From contig NZ_CP023563.1 of NCBI RefSeq assembly GCF_002407185.1, positions 1,550,001 through 1,614,000 on the forward strand: a stretch of DNA of 64,000 nucleotides, written 5' to 3'. The translations under genes and the position numbers were made by a program. Below are positions 26,437-35,070 of the stretch, one piece after another. The notes beneath the pieces are model-generated. The model was not told the origin of the DNA, did no database searches, and saw only the letters and a list, made by a program, of their open reading frames with translations. Origin of the DNA: Brachybacterium vulturis. Its GTDB lineage: Bacteria; Actinomycetota; Actinomycetes; Actinomycetales; Dermabacteraceae. The stretch's first letter is position 1. Every line of letters starts with the position of its first letter.

Positions 26437-27570
26437 TCAGCGCGGAGGCAGCGGATCCTGCGTGGCGGTGAGATCGCCGTACCCCTCGAGCAGCGGTGCG
26501 AGGCGGGGACCGATCTCCACCTGCGTGAGCAGCAGGCCGAGCGTGCCGTCGGGGTCGACGAAGAAGTCCGTGCCGGCGCCGCCGGACCACCCCCAGCGGC
26601 CCCGGTGCGGTCCGTCGGCGACCACGGACACCCCGAAGCCCCAGCCCGTGTGCTCCCAGAATCCCGGGAAGAACGATTCGCGGGACTTCGCGTCCGCGGG
26701 CACCTGATCGCTGCTCAGCATCCTCAGGTGCTCCCTGCCGATCAGCTCGCCGTCGCGGAGGGTCCGCAGGAAGCGGAGGTAGTCGGGCGCGGTCGAGAGC
26801 AGCTCGCCGTGGCTCATGTCGAACGGCGGCGGGCCGACGTGGGGTCCGCCGGCCGCGGGTTCTCGTCCTACGAGCTCTCCGCCCTCGTCCGCGTAGCTGG
26901 CCGGCAGGCGGTGCGCTCGGTCCCGCGGCACGAAGTACCCGGTGTCGGACATGCCCAGAGGGGTGAACAGGGACTTTTCGAGATGCTCTCCGGTGCGGGT
27001 GCCGCTGATCCGGGACAGCAGGATCCCGAGCAGACCGAAGGAATGGTGGTAGCGCCAGACCTGCCCGGGCTGACCGACCAGGGGGAGGGAGGCGAGCGCC
27101 GCCAGCCACGCATCGGCCCCGAGCGTCGGCGGCAGGGGTCCGGCCTCGGTGGCCGTCTCCGCCATCGCGCGCTGCAGCGGTGACCGGGCGAGGATCATCC
27201 CGCAGCCCGACGTGTTCGTCAGCAGGTGGCGCAGCGTGATCGGGTGCTCCGCGGGGACGGTGTCGGTGAGCGGGGCCTCCGGTGCGGTGAGCACCCGCGG
27301 GGCACGCAGCTCCGGCAGCCAGGTGGCCACCGGCTCGTCGAGGGTGAGCGCGCCCTGCTCGACCAGGCGCAGGGCCGCCACGGCGGTGACCAGCTTCGTC
27401 ATCGACTGGATGCGGAAGATCGCCTCGACTCTCATCGGCGGGCCGCCCACGGCCATCGCTCCGACGGCGATCGGTGCCGGGTCCTGGCCGAGGGCGATCA
27501 CGCCTCCCGGCACGATGCCGTCGTCGACGGCGCGGGTCAGCAGTGCGGCGGGCGAGGTCGGCGAGGACAT
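26437..27570 (-). CDS. Serine hydrolase, beta-lactamase class C/family VIII esterase type
   Basis: 377-residue enzyme of the beta-lactamase/D-Ala-D-Ala carboxypeptidase superfamily. The nucleophile motif Ser-X-X-Lys is SMTK in FRIQSMTKLVTAVAAL, a Tyr motif is in WRYHHSFGLLG, and WSGGAGTDFFVDP occupies the third-motif region. No signal peptide is visible, which suggests a cytosolic esterase rather than a wall enzyme or beta-lactamase. A TACGCT hexamer (27582-27577, this strand) lies 6 nt before the ATG. Divergent from pirin. Confidence 0.85.
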   Translation of the reverse strand: MSSPTSPAALLTRAVDDGIVPGGVIALGQDPAPIAVGAMAVGGPPMRVEAIFRIQSMTKLVTAVAALRLVEQGALTLDEPVATWLPELRAPRVLTAPEAPLTDTVPAEHPITLRHLLTNTSGCGMILARSPLQRAMAETATEAGPLPPTLGADAWLAALASLPLVGQPGQVWRYHHSFGLLGILLSRISGTRTGEHLEKSLFTPLGMSDTGYFVPRDRAHRLPASYADEGGELVGREPAAGGPHVGPPPFDMSHGELLSTAPDYLRFLRTLRDGELIGREHLRMLSSDQVPADAKSRESFFPGFWEHTGWGFGVSVVADGPHRGRWGWSGGAGTDFFVDPDGTLGLLLTQVEIGPRLAPLLEGYGDLTATQDPLPPR

Positions 27571-27639
27571 GGCCACAGCGTAGGGGTGAGGTGAGGTCCG
27601 GCACAGGGTCGACGGAGCCGGGCTCTCTACACTCGTCCC

Positions 27640-28728
27640 ATGAGCCCCGTCGAGGATTTCGTGCTGCTGGAGCCGCGGGAGGTGCCGCTCGGCGGCCCCC
27701 GCGGCATGAGCGTGCACCGCACGCTGCCGGCTCGGCGCACCTCCCTCATCGGCGCCTGGTGCTTCGTGGACCATTTCGGTCCCGATGACGTCTCCGCCTC
27801 CGGCGGCATGCAGGTGCCCCGCCACCCGCATACGGGCCTGGCGACCGTGTCCTGGCTGTTCGAGGGCGCGATCACGCACCGCGACTCGATCGGCAGCCAC
27901 GCCCTGGTCCGCCCCGGTGAGGTGGACATCATGGTGGCCGGCTCCGGCATCACCCACTCCGAGTTCTCCGTCGCCGACACCACGATCCTGCACGGCATCC
28001 AGCTCTGGTATGCGCTGCCGGACCGTTCGCGCTTCCGCGACCCGCGCTTCGAGGTCTCCGCTCCGCCCGAGATCGGGACCGCCGGAGCTCGCGCCCGCGT
28101 GGGCCTGGGCGGCTTCCGGGCCACCAGCGAGGACGGCGTCGTGCTCGAGGACCGCAGCGAGGTGCGGACCGATACAGCGCTGAGCATGGTCCAGCTCGAT
28201 CTGCGGGCCGGCGGCCTCCTGCGCATCGATCTGGATCCCGAGCACGAGTACGGACTGCTCGTCGACCGCGGCGCCGCGCAGCTGCGTGCGGAGCTGCCGA
28301 GCATGGACCTGCCAGCGGGGTCGCCGCGTGAGGCCGGAGGGCGCGGGACCACGATCACGAGCCGGGAGCTGAGGGTGCTGCCCGAGGGCGCGACGCAGCT
28401 GACGATCCGCGCCGAGCCCGGCGAGGACCTGCGGGCCATGCTGCTCGGCGGGGAGCCGCTGGGGGAGGACATCATCATGTGGTGGAACTTCGTGGGCCGC
28501 ACCCATGAGGAGATCGAGCAGTTCCGCGCCCGCTACCAGGCGGAGATCGGGCTCGAGCTCTCCCTCGCGGACGCGCCGATCGCGGACATCGCACTCGAGC
28601 GCGGGGGCCTCGACGCGCAGGACGAGCAGTTCGGCCCCTTCGCCGCGGAGACCCCGGACGCCCTGCCGGCACCGACGCTGCCGCATGGCCGCCTGCGCTC
28701 CCGCGGCCGGCGCGGGCTTCCCGCATGA
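27640..28728 (+). CDS. Pirin family protein
   Basis: 362-residue bicupin. The N-terminal cupin carries the metal-binding set HPHTGLATVSWLFEG and GSGITHSE, and the pirin C-terminal cupin (GGEPLGEDIIMWWNFVGRTHEEI) is present. Pirins act variously as quercetinases or transcription cofactors; the substrate here is unknown. TACACT (27628-27633) lies 6 nt before the ATG and there is no Shine-Dalgarno sequence, so translation is probably leaderless. The last 20 residues are Arg/Pro-rich. Confidence 0.9.
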   Translation: MSPVEDFVLLEPREVPLGGPRGMSVHRTLPARRTSLIGAWCFVDHFGPDDVSASGGMQVPRHPHTGLATVSWLFEGAITHRDSIGSHALVRPGEVDIMVAGSGITHSEFSVADTTILHGIQLWYALPDRSRFRDPRFEVSAPPEIGTAGARARVGLGGFRATSEDGVVLEDRSEVRTDTALSMVQLDLRAGGLLRIDLDPEHEYGLLVDRGAAQLRAELPSMDLPAGSPREAGGRGTTITSRELRVLPEGATQLTIRAEPGEDLRAMLLGGEPLGEDIIMWWNFVGRTHEEIEQFRARYQAEIGLELSLADAPIADIALERGGLDAQDEQFGPFAAETPDALPAPTLPHGRLRSRGRRGLPA

Positions 28729-28790
28729 CCCTCTGACCCCCACCCCGATCGTCGACGGACCCCCGCGACGCACCACCGACGAAGGACGAT

Positions 28791-30011
28791 GTGACCCGCA
28801 CCGACATGAACAGCGCAGAGATGAACCGCACCGATATGAGCAGCACCGATCCGCGAAGCGCCGACGAAGCCGGCACCGCGCCCGACCAGACGGAACGGGT
28901 GATCCTGCAGGCCGCCGGCGAGGAGACCGGCACCGGCCGTCCCCGCGACCTGATCGTCGTGGCCGACAGCACCGGAGCGCTGACCGCCGCCGCCCTCGAC
29001 TCGCTCGCCGAGCAGCCGGAGGCCCGGGTCTGGTCCTGGAACGCCTCCCGCGCCGGGACCAGCGCGCTCGCGAAGCGCTTCGCCGACCCGGTGGCCGCTG
29101 GCCGGCTGGTGCTCGTGGCCGGGGCGGACCCGCTGCCGCTGGAGGAGTTCGCCGCCGAGGCCGACGCCCACCTCGTGCTCGCCCGCCTGCCCACGTCCCT
29201 CGCCGGGCTCGAGGACCTCGCGCGCCGCCTCGCCCGCCTCGCCGGCCAGGGCGGGCGCGAGGACCTCACCCTCGTCGCGGGCGGCCGCGTCAAGCACATG
29301 ACCCGCTCCCAGAACGAGGTGCTGGCCGGCTCGTTCACCGAGGTCCGCGCCTCACGGGGAGTGGGCAAGTCCCGGGCGCTGATCGCCTCCGGGCCCCGTC
29401 CGGACGCGCCGGCGCCGGCGCCCGCCACCGGTGCCGCGACGGTGAGCGTGCACGGGCAGCAGCTCGACCTGGCGCTGCGAGGCAGCGGCGGGGTCTTCGG
29501 CGGTGCCCGGGCCGACGCCGGCAGTCTGCTGCTGCTGGACGCGCTGGATCGGGCACTCGTCGGGGGCGAGGTCGCCGCGGAGCACGCCGTGGACCTCGGC
29601 AGCGGCAACGGCCTGCTCACCGCCCACCTCGCCGCGGCCCTGCCCGAGGCGCAGGTGCTGGGCAGCGACGACGATGCGGAGGCGGTCGCCTCCACCCGCG
29701 CCACCCTCGAGGCGTCGGGGCTCTCCCGCGAGGGGGTCCGCGTGAGCTGGGACCAGTCCCTGTCGCAGGAGGCCGACGGCAGCGCCGATCTGGTGCTGCT
29801 GAACCCGCCCTTCCACGACGGCACCGTCGTGGACGCGACCCTCGTGCACGGTCTGCTGGACGCCGCGGCCCGCGTGCTGCGTCCGGGAGGGCAGCTGTGG
29901 TTCGTCCACAACTCCCACCTCCGCTACCGCCATGAGCTCGAGGCCCGCGTCGGTGCGGTGAGCCAGCGCGGCCGCGACCGCCGCTTCACCGTGCTCAGCG
30001 CGGTGCGCTGA
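28791..30011 (+). CDS. Class I SAM-dependent methyltransferase, RsmC/RlmG-like
   Basis: 406-residue protein in two halves. The C-terminal half (about 210-406) is a Rossmann methyltransferase: motif I HAVDLGSGNGLLTAHLAAALP, acidic loop LGSDDDAEAV, and the catalytic NPPF in DLVLLNPPFHDG, as in RsmC/RlmG-type guanine-N2 rRNA methyltransferases. The N-terminal half resembles the degenerate partner domain of that family. The first 35 residues are an odd Met/Asp/Thr-rich string with RTDM repeated, so the true start could be later. GTG 28791 has AAGGA 4 nt upstream. The rRNA target is inferred from family only. Confidence 0.82.
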   Translation: MTRTDMNSAEMNRTDMSSTDPRSADEAGTAPDQTERVILQAAGEETGTGRPRDLIVVADSTGALTAAALDSLAEQPEARVWSWNASRAGTSALAKRFADPVAAGRLVLVAGADPLPLEEFAAEADAHLVLARLPTSLAGLEDLARRLARLAGQGGREDLTLVAGGRVKHMTRSQNEVLAGSFTEVRASRGVGKSRALIASGPRPDAPAPAPATGAATVSVHGQQLDLALRGSGGVFGGARADAGSLLLLDALDRALVGGEVAAEHAVDLGSGNGLLTAHLAAALPEAQVLGSDDDAEAVASTRATLEASGLSREGVRVSWDQSLSQEADGSADLVLLNPPFHDGTVVDATLVHGLLDAAARVLRPGGQLWFVHNSHLRYRHELEARVGAVSQRGRDRRFTVLSAVR

Positions 30012-30052
30012 CCCGACCGTTCGCCGGCCGAGGGCGCGGGGTGCGCCGCGGG

Positions 30053-30778
30053 TCAGCTGACCAGGCTGCGCAGCACCGAGGTGAACATCCCCAGGCCGTC
30101 GGTGCCGGAACGGGTGCCCTCGCCGGGCTGGTCCGGGCCGAAACCGGCCTCGACCGCGTGCTCCGGATGCGGCATCAGGCCCACCACGTTGCCGGCGGCG
30201 TTGGTGATCCCGGCGATGTCATGGCGCGACCCGTTGGGGTTCGCCTCGAAACCGGCGGGGCCGTGCGTGGCGCCGGCGGCGTAGCGGAACACCACCCGGC
30301 CCTCGCCCTCGAGCTCGGCGAGCGTGCGCTCATCGGCGACGTACTGGCCGTCCTGGTTCTTCAGCGGGATGCGGATCACCTGACCCGCCTCGTACCCGGT
30401 GGTCCAGGCGGTGCGGTGGTTCTCCACCGTGAGGGGCTGGTCACGGCAGAGGAACGCACGATGGGCGTTCTTGATCATCGCGCCGGGCAGCAGGTGCGTC
30501 TCGCACAGGATCTGGAAGCCGTTGCAGATGCCGAGCACCGGCATCCCGCCCGTGGCGGCGTCGACCACCTTCTCCATCACCGGGGCGACACTGCTGATGG
30601 CGCCGGCGCGCAGGTAGTCGCCGTAGGAGAAGCCGCCGGGCAGCACCACGGCCTCGACGCCCTGCAGGTCGTCCTCGCCGTGCCACAGCGCGACCGGTTC
30701 TCCGCCGGCGATCCGCACGGCGCGCAGCGCGTCCCGGTCATCCAGCGTGCCCGGGAAGGTCACCACACCGATGCGCAT
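30053..30778 (-). CDS. purQ: Phosphoribosylformylglycinamidine synthase subunit PurQ
   Basis: 241-residue class I glutamine amidotransferase that supplies ammonia to PurL. The nucleophile Cys85 is in [10 protein letters not shown], and the His/Glu pair is in [11 protein letters not shown]. The start [13 protein letters not shown] is canonical. The ATG shares one base with the purS stop, so purS-purQ are coupled. purL lies elsewhere on the same strand (13173-15530). Confidence 0.97.
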   Translation of the reverse strand: MRIGVVTFPGTLDDRDALRAVRIAGGEPVALWHGEDDLQGVEAVVLPGGFSYGDYLRAGAISSVAPVMEKVVDAATGGMPVLGICNGFQILCETHLLPGAMIKNAHRAFLCRDQPLTVENHRTAWTTGYEAGQVIRIPLKNQDGQYVADERTLAELEGEGRVVFRYAAGATHGPAGFEANPNGSRHDIAGITNAAGNVVGLMPHPEHAVEAGFGPDQPGEGTRSGTDGLGMFTSVLRSLVS

Positions 30779-31050
30779 CAGGCCCGTGCCTTCCCGTCGG
30801 CCGCGTCCTCGACGTCGATCGAGACGACGTCCTCGATGACGGGGTTGGACAGCAGGGTCTCCGCGGCCTCGCGCAGGGAGGCGAGCACCTGCTCGGTGAC
30901 CTCGCCCTCGACCTCGAGCTCGAACCGCTTGCCCTGGCGCACCGAGGCGATGCCCTCGAAGCCCAGGCGGGGGAGCGCGGCGGCGACCGCCTTGCCCTGC
31001 GGGTCGAGGATCTCCGGCTTGGGCATGACGTGGACCACGACACGTGGCAT
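30778..31050 (-). CDS. purS: Phosphoribosylformylglycinamidine synthase subunit PurS
   Basis: 90-residue bridging subunit that joins PurQ to PurL in the three-subunit FGAM synthase. Typical sequence: [20 protein letters not shown] and [14 protein letters not shown]. The start ATG at 31050 has AGGAG about 7 nt upstream; the longer upstream frame is not conserved. First gene of the purS-purQ unit. Confidence 0.95.
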   Translation of the reverse strand: MPRVVVHVMPKPEILDPQGKAVAAALPRLGFEGIASVRQGKRFELEVEGEVTEQVLASLREAAETLLSNPVIEDVVSIDVEDAADGKARA

Positions 31051-31237
31051 GGGTGCTCTCCTGAGGGACGACGGCCGCGGGATGCGGTCCTGGCGGGTGA
31101 GGGCTGCGGGGCGGGCACGGCCGGCGCGCGGGGCGGCCGACGGGACGGGCCCGGCCCCCACATGGTACCGAGCCGGAGCCGAGCGGCGGCGGGCTGCCCA
31201 TGGTGGGCTCCGCCTCCTGGCCGGGCGTGGTGGATGG

Positions 31238-31879
31238 TCAGAGCAGCCCGCGCTCGAGGGCCAGCGTCACCGCGCGGGTGCGGTCGGCGACGCCGAGCTT
31301 CTCGAACACCCGCAGCAGATGGGATTTCACGGTCGACTCGGCGATCGCGAGCTGCCGACCGATCTGTGCGTTCGAGCGGCCCGTGGCGACCAGGCGCAGC
31401 ACCTCCAGCTCGCGGGCGGTGAGCGCCTCGGGCCGCGGAGCGCGCAGCGAGGACGCGATCGCGGCGGAGGCGACCGGGGCGAGGGTGGTGCACCCGGTGG
31501 AGGCGCTGGCCACCGCCTCGAGCAGCTGCGGTGCCGGGGTGTCCTTGAGCAGGTAGCCGGTCGCGCCCGCCTCGATCGCCCGCAGGATCAGCGCATCGGT
31601 GTCATAGGTGGTCAGCACCAGCACCGGGACCGGTTCCCGGGCGCTGCTGAGCCGACGGGTGGCCTCGACCCCGTCGGTCCCGGGCATCCGCAGATCCATC
31701 AGCACCACATCGGCTCGCCGCCCCTCGCGCAGCAGGTGCTCGACCGCCTCGACCGCCTCGTCACCGGTGCCGGCCTCCGCCACCACCTGGTGACCGGCGG
31801 TCTCCAGCACGGCCCGCACCCCGGAGCGGAACAGCGGATGGTCATCGGCCAGGACGACGCGCAGGGGGTCACCGGGCAC
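31238..31879 (-). CDS. NarL/FixJ-type response regulator
   Basis: 213-residue DNA-binding response regulator. The receiver domain carries the acidic pair ADDHP, the phosphoacceptor Asp62 in VVLMDLRMPG, and the Lys in GYLLKD. The LuxR-type helix-turn-helix is at about residues 150-205 (LTARELEVLRLVATGRSNAQIGRQ then LAIAESTVKSHL). The GTG start overlaps the sensor-kinase stop by 11 bp, so the two are coupled. A 26-bp palindrome upstream of the kinase gene is a candidate binding site. Confidence 0.93.
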   Translation of the reverse strand: MPGDPLRVVLADDHPLFRSGVRAVLETAGHQVVAEAGTGDEAVEAVEHLLREGRRADVVLMDLRMPGTDGVEATRRLSSAREPVPVLVLTTYDTDALILRAIEAGATGYLLKDTPAPQLLEAVASASTGCTTLAPVASAAIASSLRAPRPEALTARELEVLRLVATGRSNAQIGRQLAIAESTVKSHLLRVFEKLGVADRTRAVTLALERGLL

Positions 31880-33176
31880 GGGGCACCTCCGGGTGGCCGG
31901 GGACCGACGGCATCGCGGCGGCGCCGTCGCCCTGGTGGCCGGTCCCGCCACTCGGGCCGTCCTCCGGGGCGACCGGCAGCGAGGCCCGCAGCGTGGTCCC
32001 CCCGCCGCGGGAGGAGCGGAGGTGCAGAGCGCCGCCCTCCGCCTCGAGCCGGGACCGCATCCCCACCAGCCCGTACCCGGCGGTGGGCAGACCGGTATCG
32101 ACACCGATGCCGTCGTCGGCGACCTCGAGCAGCGCCACGGCGTCCTCCCGGGTGAGGTGGATGCGCACGGTCGCGGCCTCGGCATGCCGCTCGATGTTGC
32201 GCAGGGCCTCCTGGAGGGTCCGCAGCAGCACCACCTCGGCACGGGTGGCGACCGGGGACCAGCCCGACGCGTCCACGCGGGTGCGCACGCCGGTGCGCTC
32301 CTCGAGGTCCGCGGCCAGCCGGTCCAGACCGGCCGCGAGATCCAGCGGCGGCTGGGTGCGGGCGATCAGCGCACGGGCCTGGGCCAGACCCTCGCGCGAG
32401 ACCTCCTCGATCTGGGCCAGCAGCGCCGAGGGGACGGCGTCGGCGCGGCCTGCGGCGTCGGTCTGTCGGGCGGCCTGGGAGAGCATCGTGATCGAGGTGA
32501 AGGACTGGGCGAGGGTGTCGTGGATCTCGGCGGCGAAGCGGCTCGCCTCCTCGTCCGCCCCGCGCCGGTGCTCGAGAGCGAGCAGCTCGGTGCGGGTGTC
32601 CTCGAGGCGGGCCACGGTGGCGGCCAGCTGCTCGGCCAGCTCCCGGCGCTCGTGGGAGAGCAGCTCGGTCTGCCAGATCCAGGAGGCCATGAGGATGGAG
32701 AACAGGGCGCTGCCGAGGCCGACGGCGAGCACCACCGCCACGCCGGCCGGGCCGCGGTCCAGCCCGTCGGGCAGCAGCACCAGGGTCATCCCGGTCGCCA
32801 GCAGCAGGGTCGCCACCAGTCCCGTGCGATAGCTGGACAGCAGCACCCACATCAGCATGAAGGCCGCGAACAGGTGTATCCCCTGGTGCGAGAACGCCAG
32901 CAGGGCCAGGGCGATCGCGCCGAGCAGGATGCCGCTCACCGCGCCCGCGCCGAGCAGGCCGCGCAGCACCACCGCCCAGTGAGCGGCGGCGTAGACCACG
33001 AGCCAGAGCAGCACCAGCAGCGTCGGGACCGGGCCGGGCCCGGCCACCAGCCCCAGCAGCGTGGTCCCGGCGACCACCAGGTGCAGGGGCCAGTTCGTGG
33101 CCCAGCTCCGCGGGGAGACGTCGGGAACGTCGAGATTGCCGCCGGCGATGAAGGTGCGCGTCTCAGCCGGTCTCAT
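31869..33176 (-). CDS. Sensor histidine kinase (HisKA_3 type)
   Basis: 435-residue membrane kinase. Residues about 30-170 contain five to six hydrophobic helices with no large extracellular loop, so it probably senses a membrane or intramembrane cue. A coiled segment follows (about 172-205), then the phosphoacceptor His219 in FAAEIHDTLAQSFTSI, and the HATPase domain with LQEALRNIERHAEA, DDGIGVD and GYGLVGMRSRLEAEGG. The lack of a sensory domain resembles LiaS/DesK-like kinases. The C-terminal tail is Gly/Pro-rich. Partner is the response regulator at 31238. Confidence 0.92.
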   Translation of the reverse strand: MRPAETRTFIAGGNLDVPDVSPRSWATNWPLHLVVAGTTLLGLVAGPGPVPTLLVLLWLVVYAAAHWAVVLRGLLGAGAVSGILLGAIALALLAFSHQGIHLFAAFMLMWVLLSSYRTGLVATLLLATGMTLVLLPDGLDRGPAGVAVVLAVGLGSALFSILMASWIWQTELLSHERRELAEQLAATVARLEDTRTELLALEHRRGADEEASRFAAEIHDTLAQSFTSITMLSQAARQTDAAGRADAVPSALLAQIEEVSREGLAQARALIARTQPPLDLAAGLDRLAADLEERTGVRTRVDASGWSPVATRAEVVLLRTLQEALRNIERHAEAATVRIHLTREDAVALLEVADDGIGVDTGLPTAGYGLVGMRSRLEAEGGALHLRSSRGGGTTLRASLPVAPEDGPSGGTGHQGDGAAAMPSVPGHPEVPRAR

Positions 33177-33491
33177 GAGGGCTCCACGCCCCCCACAGTA
33201 GTGCCGCCGGAGCCTGGATCGGCAGGTCGGTGGCAGAGGGGCGGCGGCAGTGCGGTGCGGGTGCTGGTCATCCCCCGAGTCTGGTGATGGTGCGCCGGGA
33301 CCGACACCGTCGAGCGGCCCTCCCGCCCTCCACCGATCGGTGGAGGGCGCGGGGCCCGGGGACGGCGGCACCGGGCCGTGACCCGCCGTCCGCCGGCTGC
33401 GGATCGCGCCTCCGGACCGCTCGGCCCTGGCACGGAGCCGTCCGCGGCGATATGTTCGAGGCACACCTGACCTCGCCCCCGGGAGGACCCG
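33177..33491. other. Divergent intergenic region between kinase and MBL genes
   Basis: 315 bp with no recognisable gene. It holds a perfect palindrome (33324-33349), a GATATG/TTCG stretch near 33450 that could be the -10 region for the MBL gene, and the MBL ribosome-binding site (33481-33487). I see no clear kinase promoter. Confidence 0.5.
33324..33349. promoter_or_regulatory. Perfect 26-bp palindrome, operator candidate
   Basis: Bases 33324-33336 (CGCCCTCCACCGA) are exactly complementary to 33337-33349 with no central gap. It is 148 bp upstream of the kinase start and 142 bp upstream of the MBL start, midway between divergent genes. A dimeric regulator site is more likely than a terminator, because there is no loop and no gene end nearby. 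Confidence 0.55.
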
Positions 33492-34217
33492 ATGAAGATC
33501 CGCCACCTCGTCCACTCCTGCCTGCTCGTGGAGATCGCCGGGCGGCGCCTGCTGGTGGATCCCGGAGGCTTCAGCGCGGATGCCGTGCGCGGCCTGGACG
33601 CTGAGCTGCTGTCGGGCCTGGACGCGGTGCTGATCACGCACCAGCATCCCGACCACCTCGACCGGGCGCTGCTCGAGGAGGTGCTGGACCGGGCCGAGGG
33701 CGCCGAGGTGATCGCCGAGCCGGAGACGGCTGCGCTGCTCGCCGAGCCCGCAAGCGATGCCGCCGCGGTCCCCGCGCGGCGCCTGCTGGCCCTCGCCGCC
33801 GGTGACGTGCACGAGCTGCCCGCGGCCCCGGGGGAGCAGGCGGTGCGCCTCGAGGCCGTCGGCGGCCGGCACGCGATCATCCATCCGGACATCCCCCGGG
33901 TGGGGAACTCGGGCCTGGTGCTCTCCGCCGGGGACGGTCCCCGTCTCGGCATCACCGGTGATTCGCTCGAACCGGTCCCGCAGTTCCGCGGCATCGAGGT
34001 GCTCGCCTTCGCGGTGGTCGCTCCCTGGTCGAAGATCGGCGAGACCATCGACTTCCTGCGGGCCGTCGGCCCGGTGCTCGCACTGCCGGTGCACGAGGCG
34101 ATCGCCTCCGACGTCGGCCGCCCGATCTTCCTGCGCCAGTCCACGTCCCTCGCCCCGGAGGGCACCGAGGTGCGCGACTGGCCGGCCGACGGGGTCATCG
34201 AGGTCGGCGCCGACTGA
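33492..34217 (+). CDS. MBL-fold metal-dependent hydrolase
   Basis: 241-residue metallo-beta-lactamase-fold protein of the small UlaG-like type. The metal motif HXHXDH is THQHPDHLD, and further ligands are expected at Asp in GITGDSLE and His in LPVHEAI. Likely an intracellular hydrolase; the substrate is unknown. GGGAGGA (33481-33487) is 4 nt before the ATG. The Pcm-like gene follows after 35 bp, probably co-transcribed. Confidence 0.85.
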   Translation: MKIRHLVHSCLLVEIAGRRLLVDPGGFSADAVRGLDAELLSGLDAVLITHQHPDHLDRALLEEVLDRAEGAEVIAEPETAALLAEPASDAAAVPARRLLALAAGDVHELPAAPGEQAVRLEAVGGRHAIIHPDIPRVGNSGLVLSAGDGPRLGITGDSLEPVPQFRGIEVLAFAVVAPWSKIGETIDFLRAVGPVLALPVHEAIASDVGRPIFLRQSTSLAPEGTEVRDWPADGVIEVGAD

Positions 34218-34252
34218 GCACGCCGGGCAGAGGACATCAGGAGGGGAGCGAG

Positions 34253-34855
34253 ATGCAGGAGCTGTGGGGCAGGGCGAGGCCCGCCGACCGGGTCGCCCGG
34301 GCGATGCGGGCGGTGCCGCGGGCCCGTTTCCTCCCGGCCTCGCTCCGTCATCGGGCGGGGGAGGACGCCCCGCTGCCGATCGGCGAGGGGCAGACCAATT
34401 CGCAGCCCACCACCGTGGAGAACATGCTCCGCCTGCTCGATGTGCGCGAGGGGCACCGGGTGCTCGACCTGGGAGCCGGCTCCGGCTGGACCACCGCCCT
34501 GCTCGCCCATCTCGTCGGCCCCACCGGGACCGTGCTCGGGCTCGAACGCCAGGAGAGCCTGCTGGGCCCGGCCCGCGCCGCGCTCGCCGAGACCGTGCCC
34601 GAGGGCCGGGCGCGGATCCGCACCGCCCGGCGCGGCGTGCTCGGCGCCCCCGAGGACGCTCCCTTCGATCGCATCCTCGTCTCCGCCGGAGCCGAGCAGC
34701 TGCCGCCGGCGCTGCCCGCGCAGCTGGGCGAGGGCGGGATCCTGGTCATCCCCGTCGCGCAGCAGCTGCGACGGATCGCCCGCCGCGGGGACGCACTGGA
34801 GGAGACCGTCCACGGGGCCTACCTCTTCGTGCCCCTCATCGAGGACCGGCCGTGA
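34253..34855 (+). CDS. Protein-L-isoaspartate O-methyltransferase family protein
   Basis: 200-residue Pcm-like methyltransferase that would repair isoaspartyl residues using SAM. The N-terminal motif RARFLPASLRHRAGEDAPLPIGEGQTNSQP matches the substrate-binding part of Pcm (PIGxGQTxSQP), motif I is VLDLGAGSGWTTALLAHLVG, and FDRILVSAGAEQLPPAL matches the later motif. AGGAGGGG precedes the ATG at 7 nt. Slightly shorter than E. coli Pcm (208). Confidence 0.88.
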   Translation: MQELWGRARPADRVARAMRAVPRARFLPASLRHRAGEDAPLPIGEGQTNSQPTTVENMLRLLDVREGHRVLDLGAGSGWTTALLAHLVGPTGTVLGLERQESLLGPARAALAETVPEGRARIRTARRGVLGAPEDAPFDRILVSAGAEQLPPALPAQLGEGGILVIPVAQQLRRIARRGDALEETVHGAYLFVPLIEDRP

Positions 34856-34894
34856 GCCGAGCCGGGCACGGGAGGGTCCGCCGCCTGGACGCCG

Positions 34895-34923
34895 TGCACG
34901 GGAGGGGACGCTCCGGTTAGGGT
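34895..34923 (+). promoter_or_regulatory. Putative promoter of the thiamine-transport operon
   Basis: TAGGGT (34918-34923) as -10 with TGCACG (34895-34900) 17 nt upstream as a weak -35. Transcription would begin just before the TPP riboswitch. A 13-bp direct repeat, CCGTGCACGGGAG, occurs at 34892-34904 and 34928-34940, flanking this -10. Confidence 0.4.
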
Positions 34924-34927
34924 GGCC

Positions 34928-35022
34928 CCGTGCACGGGAGTCCGGTAGGCCGGGCTGAGAGGGAGTTCTCGAACTCCGACCGTAGAACCTGATCCGGATC
35001 ATGCCGGCGCAGGGAGCTCCGC
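34928..35022 (+). ncRNA. TPP riboswitch (THI element)
   Basis: The conserved THI-box sequences are present in order: CGGGCTGAGAGGG (34961-34973), then GACCGTAGAACCTGATCC and GGATCATGCCGGCGCAGGGA. These correspond to the pyrimidine-sensing CUGAGA and the pyrophosphate-sensing ACCUGAU...GGAUAAUGCC...AGGGA of known TPP riboswitches. It lies 5' of a thiamine/HMP ECF transporter. Downstream, CCGTGCC (35044-35050) pairs with GGCACGG (35061-35067), enclosing GGAAAGG (35056-35062), the ribosome-binding site of the next gene, so regulation is probably translational. Confidence 0.92.
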
Positions 35023-35070
35023 CGAGCGAATGTCGCTGCGCGCCCGTGCCCGTCTGGAAAGGCACGGACC

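Noticed and set aside
26437..27570. Calling the serine hydrolase a beta-lactamase resistance gene
   Set aside because: No signal peptide and degenerate third motif; family VIII esterase-like function is at least as likely.
24701..27604. One 967-residue minus-strand frame joining the GltB-like protein to upstream sequence
   Set aside because: The frame runs antisense-phase through the serine hydrolase; a good GAGGAG site and ATG at 26239 mark the true start, so it is not a fusion.
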